Shown here in pieces: positions 46,501-54,997 of a stretch of 64,000 nt of DNA. Position numbers and translations under genes: made by a program. The notes beneath the pieces were generated by a model. The model made no database searches. It was not told the origin of the DNA and saw only the letters and a list, made by a program, of their open reading frames with translations. Source of the stretch: CAVOKN01 sp963696505. Its GTDB lineage: Bacteria > Pseudomonadota > Gammaproteobacteria > Burkholderiales > Rhodocyclaceae. Every line of letters starts with the position of its first letter. The first letter of the stretch is position 1. The stretch covers positions 5,236-69,235 of the forward strand of contig CAVOKN010000016.1 in the NCBI GenBank assembly GCA_963696505.1, written 5' to 3'.

Positions 46501-47020
46501 GGACGATTGCCGTGCCGAGAGCAAAGTTCTCGCTTTGTGCCTGCCGGTGCAGCACCCGCTCGGAACCGGCAGATATTTCGATTCGCACCCATCCCCCCAA
46601 CTTGACCGGGCTCCATGCCACGAGCAGTCCGTCGGCGTTCCCTTGCGGGCGGGTGAGCGTTGCCGTCCCGCCCACGGGGAGGTCGGGGAATGCCTCGATC
46701 GCCTCGGGCTGCATCCGGCCCGTGCCGCTGCGCCGCAGGGCAGCCAGCGCCTTACCCCTTGCGTCGGTGATCGCCGCCGCCAATACGCCGTCGAAGTGTT
46801 CGGCGGGGAGGAGCGTCGCTTCCAGGGATTCGCTGTCTTCGGATTCGATGGCCGGGGTGGCACCGGCGATGCTGCCGGCGAGGTTCACGGCCTGTCGCTC
46901 GATGAGTCGTTCGGCGGTCGCGCTGCGCTGCTCGATCGCGTAGCTGCCGTAGAGGGCGATGCCTCCGGCCAGCAACACGGCGAACAGCAGCACGAGTTGG
47001 TGATCCAGCCGACGCGGCAT
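43582..47020 (-). pseudogene. Membrane hybrid sensor kinase PAS-PAS-HisKA-HATPase-REC-REC-Hpt, frameshifted
   Basis: The reading frame from ATG 47020 (MPRRLDHQLVLLFAVLLAGG) encodes two membrane helices around a periplasmic part and two PAS domains. The phospho-acceptor ANMSHEIRTPMNAIIGM and HATPase (GTGLGLAICARLVEGMGG) follow. Just after IAVEQRPRSG a surplus A at 44853-44854 changes frame. The other frame continues STFHFSVPLHAES and runs through two receivers and an Hpt (AHALKGAAGNFGA) to 43582. The first receiver has lost its phospho-acceptor (VVLGTPAAGG); the second keeps it (ILVDLDVPDRGG). As sequenced, the kinase ends shortly after its G2 box and the receiver-Hpt half could only start at 44835. 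It lies 52 bp downstream of the HD-GYP gene. Confidence 0.85.
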
Positions 47021-47072
47021 CAGGTGCTCCGGGCGTCGGTGTGCGGGCGCATCGGAACCGTTCCTGCAGCGC

Positions 47073-48140
47073 TCAGCGTTCCTGGAATTGCTTGTGGATC
47101 GCCAACACGCCCGCCCAGTCGCCGAGAAAGGCGTCAACGCAGTCCGGGTCGAAGTGCCGACCGCTTCCTTCGGCAAGGTAGCGGGCCGCCTCGTCGAGGT
47201 TCCAGGCGCGTTTGTAGGGCCGTTCCGACGTCAGCGCGTCGAACACGTCGGCCACCGCCACGATGCGGCCCTCGACGGGAATCGTCGCGCCGGCCAAGCC
47301 GTGGGGATAGCCGCTGCCGTCGAACTTTTCGTGATGGCGCAGCGCAATCGACGCCGCCAGGGCAAGCGCCGGGGCGGCCGAGTCGCACAGGATCTCGTAG
47401 CCGATCGTAGTGTGCGTCTTCATGACTTCGAATTCCTCGTTCGTCAGCCGGGCGGGCTTGAGGAGGATCTGGTCGGGTGTCCCGATCTTTCCTATGTCAT
47501 GCATCGGCGCGGCGTGCAGGAGCCTCTGCTGGAACTCCTCGGGCATGCCGAGGCGCGCGGCGATCAGCCGGGAGTAGTTGGCCATGCGCAGGATGTGGGC
47601 GCCGGTCTCGGGGTCGCGCCATTCGGCAGCCCGCGCCAGTCGGACGATGGTTTCCTTTTCGCGGGCGTAGATCACCGAGGTCGCCGTCCGCACCTCGGCG
47701 GCCAGCATTGCGGCGCGGTCTGACAGGAGCAGGTGCGAGCGGCGCAGGGTGAGCATGTTCTTCACCCGCGATGTGAATTCAATGCGGTCGACTGGCTTGG
47801 TGAGGAAGTCGGTCGCACCCGATTCGAGTGCCGAATAGCGTACCTGGCGCTCGTGGTCGGCGGTGACCATGAGCAGCGGCGTGTCTTCGGCGGAGTGAGC
47901 CTCGCGCAGGCGGCGGATGAACTCCAGGCCATCCGGGGCGGGCATCATGTAATCGACGATCACCAGGTCGGGATCGTTGTCCAGGCACCATTGCAGTCCC
48001 GCCGCAGACTCGGTGAAAGTCCGGGGGCGGCAACCCTCGATTCTTCCCACCAGCACCTGCATCAGGGTGACATTGGTCGGAGTGTCATCGACAATAACGA
48101 CGTCCAAGTTTGATTCCAGATCCGCAGCAGGCGCCGGCAC
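47073..48140 (-). CDS. Response regulator with HD-GYP c-di-GMP phosphodiesterase domain
   Basis: A 355-aa RpfG-type regulator. Its receiver has DD at 18-19, phospho-acceptor D63 in LVIVDYMMPAPDG and Lys in FLTKPVDR. The HD-GYP domain has MHDIGKIGTPDQILLK (HD metal pair), LRHHEKFDGSGYPHGLAG (HHExxDGxGYP) and IVAVADVFDALTSERPYK. It therefore should hydrolyse c-di-GMP when phosphorylated. The GTG at 48140 is the likely start. It is the first gene of a probable operon with the hybrid kinase at 43582-47020, which has an Hpt that could pass phosphate to it. Confidence 0.94.
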   Translation of the reverse strand: MPAPAADLESNLDVVIVDDTPTNVTLMQVLVGRIEGCRPRTFTESAAGLQWCLDNDPDLVIVDYMMPAPDGLEFIRRLREAHSAEDTPLLMVTADHERQVRYSALESGATDFLTKPVDRIEFTSRVKNMLTLRRSHLLLSDRAAMLAAEVRTATSVIYAREKETIVRLARAAEWRDPETGAHILRMANYSRLIAARLGMPEEFQQRLLHAAPMHDIGKIGTPDQILLKPARLTNEEFEVMKTHTTIGYEILCDSAAPALALAASIALRHHEKFDGSGYPHGLAGATIPVEGRIVAVADVFDALTSERPYKRAWNLDEAARYLAEGSGRHFDPDCVDAFLGDWAGVLAIHKQFQER

Positions 48141-48414
48141 GATCCCGGCAATGGCCGCGGAGGGCGTCTTCCCCCACAGCCCGCTGTGGGACTACGGCGC
48201 AGCGGTCAAGTAACTTGAGCGAGATCCCGGGGCGGGGAGCGAAGCGAATCCCTCTTACCGAGCCGGGCGCTGCCGTCGCGCGGAAGACTGCGGCGTGCCA
48301 CGATCGCCGGCAATCTGGAGGGGGCGGCCTCGCCGCTGGCAAACGTCGTATCATCGGCGCGTAGCGTTCGCCGGGCCGGACCGGCCGAAAATCACGAGGG
48401 GTGGGCGGATCTCC

Positions 48415-49776
48415 ATGGGCAAGCTGATGAGCAGGTTGCGCGCGTTTTCGCCACGCGATCTGCTGGCCGTCGTCCTGCCAGCGGCGGTGTTGCTCGGGGG
48501 AGGGTTCTGGCTGGCAGCCCAGTTCATCAAGCCAGCGCCGCCGGACCGCATCGTCATCGGCAGCGGCAGCGACGGCGGTGCCTACCAGCACTTCGCCGCC
48601 CGCTACCGGCCGATTTTCGACCGCCATGGCATACGAATGATCGAGCGAACCTCTGCCGGTTCCGCCGAAAACCTCCGGCGCCTGCTGGATCCCGCCGAGC
48701 AGATGGATGTCGCGTTCATTCAGGGCGGAGCAGGCATGGTGCGAGAGGACGTCCCGCTGATTTCCCTGGGCAGCCTCTATTACGAGCCCCTGTGGATCTT
48801 CTACCGCGGGGAACCCGGCCTCGAACGCCTGGAACATCTGGCCGGCAAGCGGATCGCCATCGGCGTCGAGGGAAGCGGCACGCACCTGCTGTCGCGCGAG
48901 CTGCTCGATGCACACGGGATGGGCGGTGGCAAGGTCGGCACGCTGCCTCTCCCGGGCCTTGCCGCCGTGCGGGCGCTGGAAGCCGGCGAGGTAGATGCCG
49001 TGTTCGTGGTCGGAGCGCCCCATTCCGCAGCCATCTGGCTACTGCTCCATGCGGAGGGCATTGCCCTGTTATCCTTCGGTCAGGCCGATGCTTATACGCG
49101 GCGCTTCCCCTATCTGACGCGGCTGACCTTGCCTCAGGGAGTGATCAGTTTCGAGCGCAACATTCCGCCCAGGGACGTGGTGCTGGTGTCGCCCATGGCC
49201 ACGCTGGTTGCGCGTGAGGACACGCATCCCGCGTTGGTCGATCTCCTGTTGCATGCGATGACCGAGGTGCATCGTGAGCCGGGTGTCTTCCAGAAGGCGG
49301 GAGAGTTTCCATCCGCGCGCCAAGTCGATTATCGGCTGAGCCCCCGGGCCGAGCGCTACTATAAGTCCGGGCCCCCCTTCCTCCAGCGCTATCTGCCCTT
49401 CTGGGTGGCGAACATCATCGATCGCGGCATGGTGCTTCTCGTGCCGGTGGTGGCGCTGCTGTTCCCGCTGATCAAGATCACCCCGCCGCTCTACTCCTGG
49501 CGGGTGCGCTCACGGATCTATCGCTGGTACGGTGAACTCAAGTTTCTGGAGTACGAGGCCGAGCGCGATCCCCATGGCCGCACTCCGCAGCAGTGGGACG
49601 AAGCGATCGACCGCATCGAACTTGCGGCGAACCGCATCCCCACGCCGCTCGCCTTCGCCGACCAGCTCTACACCTTGCGCATGCACATTTCACTGGTGCG
49701 GCAGAATCTTGAGCGACGCGTCGGCAACCTGGAGACGCCGGGCGGTGCTCGATCGCGGGGGGGCGGCGACCCCTGA
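48415..49776 (+). CDS. TAXI-family TRAP-type solute-binding protein with C-terminal membrane anchor
   Basis: A 453-aa protein. It has an N-terminal membrane/signal segment (residues 14-38) and the TAXI substrate-binding domain: IVIGSGSDGGAYQHFAARY at about 45, MIERTSAGSAENLRRL, and DVAFIQGGAGMV, with ALEAGEVDAVFVVGAP and RRFPYLTRLTLPQGV further on. Unlike standard TAXI proteins it continues with a second membrane helix (GMVLLVPVVALLFPLI, about residue 340) and a cytoplasmic tail of about 100 residues that looks helical. No TRAP permease gene lies nearby. It may be a sensor-like or orphan binding protein. The ATG at 48415 is chosen by the signal segment. Confidence 0.87.
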   Translation: MGKLMSRLRAFSPRDLLAVVLPAAVLLGGGFWLAAQFIKPAPPDRIVIGSGSDGGAYQHFAARYRPIFDRHGIRMIERTSAGSAENLRRLLDPAEQMDVAFIQGGAGMVREDVPLISLGSLYYEPLWIFYRGEPGLERLEHLAGKRIAIGVEGSGTHLLSRELLDAHGMGGGKVGTLPLPGLAAVRALEAGEVDAVFVVGAPHSAAIWLLLHAEGIALLSFGQADAYTRRFPYLTRLTLPQGVISFERNIPPRDVVLVSPMATLVAREDTHPALVDLLLHAMTEVHREPGVFQKAGEFPSARQVDYRLSPRAERYYKSGPPFLQRYLPFWVANIIDRGMVLLVPVVALLFPLIKITPPLYSWRVRSRIYRWYGELKFLEYEAERDPHGRTPQQWDEAIDRIELAANRIPTPLAFADQLYTLRMHISLVRQNLERRVGNLETPGGARSRGGGDP

Positions 49777-49906
49777 CCCAGGAGTCAGCGCTGGCGGAAC
49801 GGCGCCTGGCCTGGCGCGATGCAGTAGCGCCTGCGCGATAGGCCCAGGTGGGACGGCGCACAATTGGCGGTTATGTAGCGTCGGGGCCGTTGTGCCGGAA
49901 GAATCC

Positions 49907-51130
49907 TTACCGTAGCAGGCCGCGGGCGGCCTGCCTTACCGCGGGCGAGGAGAAGCGGAAGGCAGCTCGGTCCAGCAGGTAGTGGATGAAGCCGGACGCG
50001 AAGCCCAGGGCCAGCAGCGCCGGCACTAAGGGCGAGGAGCGCAGCCACCACGCCGCCTCGCCGAAGATGCGGTCGGCGTAGACGTATTCGTCGGACACGG
50101 CCTCCACCTCGAGCACCGGCAGCAGCAGGGTTGAGATGACGGCGAGCACCAGCAGCACTGCCCAGCCGCGCCGGTTGATGGGCGCCAGCAGCCTCTGCCA
50201 GTGCGCGCCAGGTGCCTCGGCCCCGCCGGAGGCCGCGAGCGAGGCGAGTCCCATCGCGGCGCTCCAATGCTGCACGCTCCACAGCACGATGAACAGGAAG
50301 GGGTCGCGCGCTAGGAAGGCGAAGATCACCATGGCCGAGACGCCGAGGACGTAGGCCACGCGCGGCAGCGATGGGCGCCCCGAGCGCAGTTCGACACCCA
50401 GCATCAAGGCGGTCAGGAGCACGACGAAGACGATGCCGCCATCGTGCAGCGCGCGTGCGAACACGTCCGCCCCGCCCGCCCCCAGCAGCGGGTCGATCCA
50501 GCGGTCCTGGAAGGCGATCGATCCAGCCAGGGCCTCCGCCAGCACGACGAAACCGCCGCCCACGACGAGTGCGAACCACCGATCGAGCCGGCGCGTGATC
50601 GCGTCAGACGCTCGTCCCGCGCGGGCGCGGTAGAGGCTGAGCAGCCCGAAGTGCTGCGCGGCAAAATGGTAGCTCACCAGCAGGTAGTCGAGGACGGCTA
50701 ACCAGACCACGCGCTCGGTCAGCGGCATCGGCAGCACGCTCTCGGGGGCCAGCAGCAGGGCGAAGCAGGTCACGGCGATGGCCAAGGGGGCCACTACAAA
50801 GCGCAGTCGCTGCGTGGCGAGCAGGGGGCGGTAGGCCGGGGTCGCGTAGGCCAGCCAGGCCGACGAGACGCGGTGGCCGAACCACAGAGGCACAGCGAGG
50901 GCGAAGAACAGCCAGTCCACTGGGCTGGCACGCACGTCGTCATGACCCCGCGCCAGTAGAAGGACCAGAGGGGCCAGCCACAGCGCATTCAGGACCCAAA
51001 CGAGGTCCCAGGCCGGGCTCTTGATCCAGCGCTTGGGGGTAGAAGGCCGCGCATCGGCCCGGTTTGATATTTCTTCGACCTTTGTATGGACGCGGGTCGG
51101 CGCAAGGAAATGATGGTGCTTATGTCTCAT
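49907..51130 (-). CDS. Multi-pass membrane protein of unknown function
   Basis: A 407-aa integral membrane protein with about ten hydrophobic segments. The head is short and His-rich (MRHKHHHFLAP). Conserved-looking polar residues sit inside or beside helices: LVSYHFAAQHFGLLSLYR near residue 165, FIVLWSVQHWSAAMGL near 285, and ASGFIHYLLDRAAFRFSS near the C-terminus. Intramembrane His residues of this kind occur in membrane di-metal enzymes and in Brp/Blh-like carotenoid oxygenases, but I cannot assign it. It is convergent with the TAXI gene. No operon partners. Confidence 0.75.
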   Translation of the reverse strand: MRHKHHHFLAPTRVHTKVEEISNRADARPSTPKRWIKSPAWDLVWVLNALWLAPLVLLLARGHDDVRASPVDWLFFALAVPLWFGHRVSSAWLAYATPAYRPLLATQRLRFVVAPLAIAVTCFALLLAPESVLPMPLTERVVWLAVLDYLLVSYHFAAQHFGLLSLYRARAGRASDAITRRLDRWFALVVGGGFVVLAEALAGSIAFQDRWIDPLLGAGGADVFARALHDGGIVFVVLLTALMLGVELRSGRPSLPRVAYVLGVSAMVIFAFLARDPFLFIVLWSVQHWSAAMGLASLAASGGAEAPGAHWQRLLAPINRRGWAVLLVLAVISTLLLPVLEVEAVSDEYVYADRIFGEAAWWLRSSPLVPALLALGFASGFIHYLLDRAAFRFSSPAVRQAARGLLR

Positions 51131-51354
51131 CGCGAACCGCCATTGAAGAAACCGAACTGCACTTTCCCTGCGACGGCAGGCCGTCGCATGTCGTCCCGTT
51201 CCGGTACGTTGTATCCCTGCGGCAGACGATCCCCGTGCCCCGCAACCAAGCCGACACAGTCGCGTTCTTGATGTTGTTGCTCGATGCTGCGCCGGGTAAG
51301 CGCGGCACTGGCTCGGCAGCCTGCCCCCGGCCTGACGACCTGCACTTCGACGCG

Positions 51355-51738
51355 CTATGCCGGGCTGGTTGTTCCTGAGAGCATCCGGGCGAGCTCCCCG
51401 CTTGCGATCAGGCGGTCCAGGTCGCTGGCTCCGCCGACCAGCATTCCCTTCACGAACACCATCGGAAAGGTGGGCCACCCGCTCCACATCTTGAGAGCAT
51501 TGCGGCGACGCCAGTTGTTGAGGTAGCTGCCATACTCGATGTAGGTGTGAGCGATGTGCAGGGCATCGAGCGCCCGACACGCCTTTTTCGGGAACGGGTT
51601 CTGTGCCATGCCGACGACTACCACGTCGTGGGCCGCGATGGCCGCTTGCACTTCTCCAACGATACGCGCGTGGTTGCCGGCGATCGAGTCGCGGATCGCT
51701 GGATGGATGTGTGCCTCGTCAAGAATGCTGCGGCTCAT
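51355..51738 (-). CDS. Glutaredoxin-like protein with altered active site
   Basis: A 127-aa protein of the GrxD fold: EVQAAIAAHDVVVVGMAQNP, then the helix KKACRALDALHI, IEYGSYLNNWRRRNALKMWS, and the cis-Pro loop GWPTFPMVFVKGMLVGGASD. Where glutaredoxins have CPYC or CGFS, this one reads NPFP, so both classical cysteines are absent; the only Cys (C54) is four residues after the motif. Proteins with this NPFPKKA sequence recur in betaproteobacteria from memory, so this is a lineage rather than a mutation. Thiol-disulfide exchange by the usual mechanism is unlikely; Fe-S or glutathione binding is possible. The ATG is at 51738. Confidence 0.8.
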   Translation of the reverse strand: MSRSILDEAHIHPAIRDSIAGNHARIVGEVQAAIAAHDVVVVGMAQNPFPKKACRALDALHIAHTYIEYGSYLNNWRRRNALKMWSGWPTFPMVFVKGMLVGGASDLDRLIASGELARMLSGTTSPA

Positions 51739-52038
51739 GATGCACCAAGAAATTGCGAAGCAAGTGGCCTGCTGCGACGACAATCTCCGCTGCCCCACGG
51801 CACCGGCGATGACCGGTAGGATACACTCGGGCAAGGACATGGGGGCAACGGTGCTGGAAGCTCGGCGCCCAGCGTATCGAGCGCGCTCCGAACCACTTAG
51901 GCCGAGAGCCTTCCAAGCTTTCTTGCGCCGAACGTGAGGGACGGATGTGTCCTGAATCGAGGAGCGACCCGGAAACCCCGGCAAGAGGAGGATACCCTGC
52001 GACCTCCGCCGTCCCGACAAACACTCTGCCACTCCACC

Positions 52039-52713
52039 ATGACATTGACCCCGCAGGAGCTCGCCAGGGCCGCTGAGCTCACCATCGAGCACTACAACCG
52101 GCGAGCCGATGCGTACTGGCAGGGCACCCGCGATCATGACGTGAGCCAGAACATCGCGGCGCTGCTGCGGCACATCCAGGCCATTGCGCCGTTCGCAGTA
52201 TTGGACCTTGGTTGCGGACCCGGGCGCGACCTCATGGCCTTCGCCGGGCTCGGCCACATCGCGGTGGGCCTGGAGGGCGCGGCGCGGCTGGCGGCGATGG
52301 CGCGTCTGACCAGCAGGTGCGAGGTCTGGCAGCAAGATCTGCTCGCGCTCGAACTACCGCGACAGCATTTCGATGGCGTGTTTGCCAACGCCGTCCTGTT
52401 CCACGTACCCAGCCAGGAGCTGCCGCGCGTGCTGCGCCAACTGCACGCAACCCTGAAGCCGCATGGCGTCCTCTTCAGCTCCAATCCGCACGGCCACAAC
52501 GAGGAAGGCTGGTCCGGCGAACGCTACGGCGTCTATCACGATCTCAAGACTTGGCGAGGGTATCTGTGCGCGGCCGGGTTCGTCGAACTCGATCACTACT
52601 ACCGCCCTACCGGGCTGCCGCGCGAGCAGCAGCCCTGGCTGGCGAGCGTCTGGCGCCGGGACGACAGCCTCGATCCACATTCGCCTTCCCCGAGGCGATG
52701 CGACCATGCCTGA
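52039..52713 (+). CDS. Class I SAM-dependent methyltransferase
   Basis: A 224-aa Methyltransf_11/25-type protein. FAVLDLGCGPGRDLMAFAGL is motif I (SAM binding), IAVGLEGAARLAAMA gives the acidic residue after strand 2, and FDGVFANAVLFHVPSQELP is motif II/post-II. LHATLKPHGVLFSSNPHG is motif III. The acceptor is unknown; the fold is that of small-molecule methyltransferases. The ATG at 52039 gives a normal N-terminus (MTLTPQELARAAELTIEHYN). It overlaps arfB by 8 bp, suggesting coupling. Confidence 0.86.
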   Translation: MTLTPQELARAAELTIEHYNRRADAYWQGTRDHDVSQNIAALLRHIQAIAPFAVLDLGCGPGRDLMAFAGLGHIAVGLEGAARLAAMARLTSRCEVWQQDLLALELPRQHFDGVFANAVLFHVPSQELPRVLRQLHATLKPHGVLFSSNPHGHNEEGWSGERYGVYHDLKTWRGYLCAAGFVELDHYYRPTGLPREQQPWLASVWRRDDSLDPHSPSPRRCDHA

Positions 52714-53120
52714 AGAGACCCATGAGATTACGTTGCGCGAGGATGAGATCGAGTTCGTCGCGATCCGCGCCCAGGGTGCCGGTGGCCAGAACGTCAACAA
52801 GGTCTCCAATGCCGTTCACCTGCGCTTCGACATCGGCGCCTCCTCGCTGCCGGAGACCGTCAAGGCGCGGCTATTGCAGACAAGCGACCAGCGCATCAGC
52901 TCGGAGGGCATCGTGGTGATCAAGGCGCAGCGCTTCCGCAGCCTGGAAAAAAACCGAGCCGATGCAATCGCCCGGCTGCACGCACTCATCGCCCACGCAA
53001 CGGTCACAGCGCCCCCGCGGCTGCCGACCAAACCTACCCGCAACTCGCAGCGCAGGCGCGTTCGACAGCAAGGTGAAGCGCGGTCGAGTGAAGGCTCTGC
53101 GCGGGCCCATCGACCATTGA
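52706..53120 (+). CDS. arfB: Ribosome rescue factor ArfB (YaeJ), frameshifted tail
   Basis: A peptidyl-tRNA hydrolase that frees ribosomes stalled without a stop codon. The RF1/2-like domain has AIRAQGAGGQNVNKVSNAVH with the catalytic GGQ at residues 26-28. Up to residue 119 (TRNSQRRRV) the frame is normal. A surplus C at 53063 then throws it out of frame. Skipping that base gives DSKVKRGRVKALRGPIDH and a stop at 53118-53120, the expected basic tail and a total of 137 aa. As sequenced, translation would instead run on to 53359 with an unrelated tail. The basic tail normally enters the empty mRNA channel, so loss should impair function. Confidence 0.85.
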
Positions 53121-53531
53121 GCGCGAATGCCCGCCCTGCGGTCGATCGTCGGACGGGCTGGCGCCCTTGCGGCACTGAGGATAGCTGGTTTGGGGCCTGC
53201 TCCTCTCAAGGACTGCCCGATGCCTGGCCACTGGCTTTGCCGACTCATCGCAGCCCTGCGCATGAGGGCAGGGCTCGATCAATCCTTGAGATACCCGGCC
53301 AGTTCCACCATGGCCCGGAACGTCATGCCCTGCGCGGCTTCCAGCCGCTATGTCACTAACAAGTACCCATGTCGGGTCAGGTGTTTGATCAATGCGACTA
53401 TTTCCCTTGGCGCCGGCGCAAGCGATCTGACAATCGGCGGTCATGCCAAGGCGCTTTTCCGGTACAGTTCAAACAGAAGCATGTTCGCCGGCTTGAAAGT
53501 GCCCTCTAAAGCCGGGGCGGTTCATGTGATT
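53121..53531. other. Gene-free stretch
   Basis: About 410 bp with no supportable gene. A minus-strand fragment near 53280-53350 reads AAQGMTFRAMVELAGYLKD and a stop, which looks like the tail of a lost gene, but a stop codon lies directly upstream. Confidence 0.35.
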
Positions 53532-53550
53532 AAACCCCTTGTCGGGGTTT
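53532..53550 (+). terminator. Hairpin upstream of the hemerythrin gene
   Basis: The stem AAACCCC/GGGGTTT has a 5-nt loop TTGTC and is followed by GTTATT. It ends 21 bp before the hemerythrin start. It is either the terminator of an upstream transcript or a leader structure of the hemerythrin mRNA, and it sits just before the AGGAGG ribosome binding site. Confidence 0.5.
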
Positions 53551-53571
53551 GTTATTCCAGGCAGGAGGAAA

Positions 53572-53976
53572 ATGGTGAAAGATCTGGTTTGGGGCGAGAT
53601 ACTAAGCGTCGGGGTTGACGAAATCGATGAAGATCACCGTAAGCTGATACATATACTTAATATTCTCAATCATTCCGTAATGGAAAAGGAATCGCCAGAA
53701 TATCTTGCGGCGACATTGGAGGAGTTGATCAATTGTACGGTCTGGCACTTTAGCCACGAGGAGCGGCTGATGCTCAAGTTTCGATATAGCGAAACTGAAG
53801 AACACAAAGCGGAGCACCGGGCGTTGATTGAGGGCGTCAAGGAACTGCAGCAAGAGATTCTTCAGGCCGACAAGCCCATGGTCGATCAACATATCGAATT
53901 TCTGGAGCGCTGGTTGAGCGAGCACATCCTCACCGCCGATGGGCGATTGGGTTCTTATCTTTCTCAAGTGATTTAG
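53572..53976 (+). CDS. Bacteriohemerythrin
   Basis: A 134-aa single-domain hemerythrin that binds O2 at a di-iron site and is used for oxygen storage, delivery or sensing. All ligands are present: H22 (DEDHRKL), H59 and E63 (WHFSHEE), H78 and H82 (EEHKAEH), H118 and D123 (EHILTAD). A strong AGGAGG precedes the ATG at 53572. Base composition is clearly more AT-rich than the surrounding chromosome, and codons such as ATA and TTA/AAT are common. This suggests acquisition from another genome or older island DNA next to the integration site at 54802. Confidence 0.95.
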   Translation: MVKDLVWGEILSVGVDEIDEDHRKLIHILNILNHSVMEKESPEYLAATLEELINCTVWHFSHEERLMLKFRYSETEEHKAEHRALIEGVKELQQEILQADKPMVDQHIEFLERWLSEHILTADGRLGSYLSQVI

Positions 53977-54261
53977 GCGTCGGCGAGGAAGAGCAGACTG
54001 TCAGCCGACAAGTACTCAGTGTTCGCTTTCAACAATGACAAAGGCAACTAAAGTTTAGGCGCTGATACCCGGCGTTCAGTGTAGTGGGCATTCCGGTGGC
54101 GCGAGAAGTCTTTCACCGAAGAGCAAAAGAGAGTTGACATGACGTTCGGTGTTCGCGGTGACCAATGAGAGCCCATTTTAGATCTCGGGCTCTGCCTCAT
54201 GTTTTTGTCTGCCTCGGATTGTTTGCTGCTTTCATAGTGGATTTCCTTTGTCCTCGTAGCC

Positions 54262-54780
54262 GTTGCACAGCGTTCGCGCCGCACCTTCGTCGAACTGCTG
54301 ATGGCGGCCATGCTCAACCCGGAGGGCTGGGTCACCCGCGCCATCGCGGCGATTCGCCGCGAGGAGCACTGGACGATCTACCACAAGCTGATTTAGCGAG
54401 CGCATGTGGCGGTCAGCGACCTGTCGATCCGTTTTCGGCAACTCGTGCAATGGGTGTTCGCAGCCGAGTTGGTGAATCTGATCATCGACGATACTTCGGT
54501 GCCGCGTTGTGCCGAGAGCGGGCGGGCCTCAGTATCAAGCACGACCGCAGCCACAAGGCAACTCGGCGTTGACATTTAGATCGTGCGGGATGGCATGGTC
54601 ATCCATCCGACCGACCATCTGGTCAAGGATGCACGGGCGTCAGCAGACGGAGAGTCCTATGCTTCGGGAGCGAGCGAATGGCTGCAGGATTACGGATCAG
54701 CACTTGTGGGTGGGCAGATTCGATGAACGGCTATCCACCGGCTACCGAATTCCTAGCGCCAAGATCGAAAGTCAGACGTT
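54262..54780 (+). pseudogene. Degraded transposase
   Basis: One frame reads VAQRSRRTFVELLMAAMLNP and TRAIAAIRREEHWTIYHKLI, then a TAG. After it the same frame continues RFRQLVQWVFAAELVNLIID and DTSVPRCAESG. A shifted frame then carries LSIKHDRSHKATR. This is the order of an IS4/IS701-like DDE transposase (first Asp in LIIDDTSVPR) broken by a stop and at least one frameshift. The 54000-54260 region upstream and the DNA to 54780 show no further gene, and no clear terminal inverted repeats were found. Confidence 0.65.
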
Positions 54781-54801
54781 CACGTAACACATGGATTTTA
54801 T

Positions 54802-54848
54802 TGGTGGGCCGTGTTGGACTCGAACCAACGACCAAGGGATTATGAGTC
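54802..54848 (-). other. Attachment site: 3' half of a CAU tRNA
   Basis: Read on the minus strand it runs GACTCATAATCCC, a variable loop, the T-arm GTTGG-TTCGAGT-CCAAC, acceptor strand ACGGCCC, then A and CCA. The anticodon is CAT (Ile2 or Met). Upstream of GACTCAT the D-arm and 5' acceptor (expected GGGCCGT) are missing, so it is not a functional tRNA. It sits 149 bp before the integrase start. Confidence 0.85.
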
Positions 54849-54997
54849 ACTTCCTGTACCGTCCGAATTCGTGCGATGCAGTCCAAGAAAGCCTTGTTTA
54901 TCAATGGCGTTATGTTATCCTTTGTCCTAGTTTGTGCGACGCAATGCGGCCAAATACGGCGCGAAAAGGTCACCGAAAGGTCACCGGGGATTTGGAC

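Noticed and set aside
53275..53350. Minus-strand fragment AAQGMTFRAMVELAGYLKD
   Set aside because: It looks protein-like but has a stop directly upstream and no start; too short to call a gene.
54802..54848. Functional tRNA gene
   Set aside because: The 5' acceptor strand and D-arm are absent, so only an attachment-site fragment remains.
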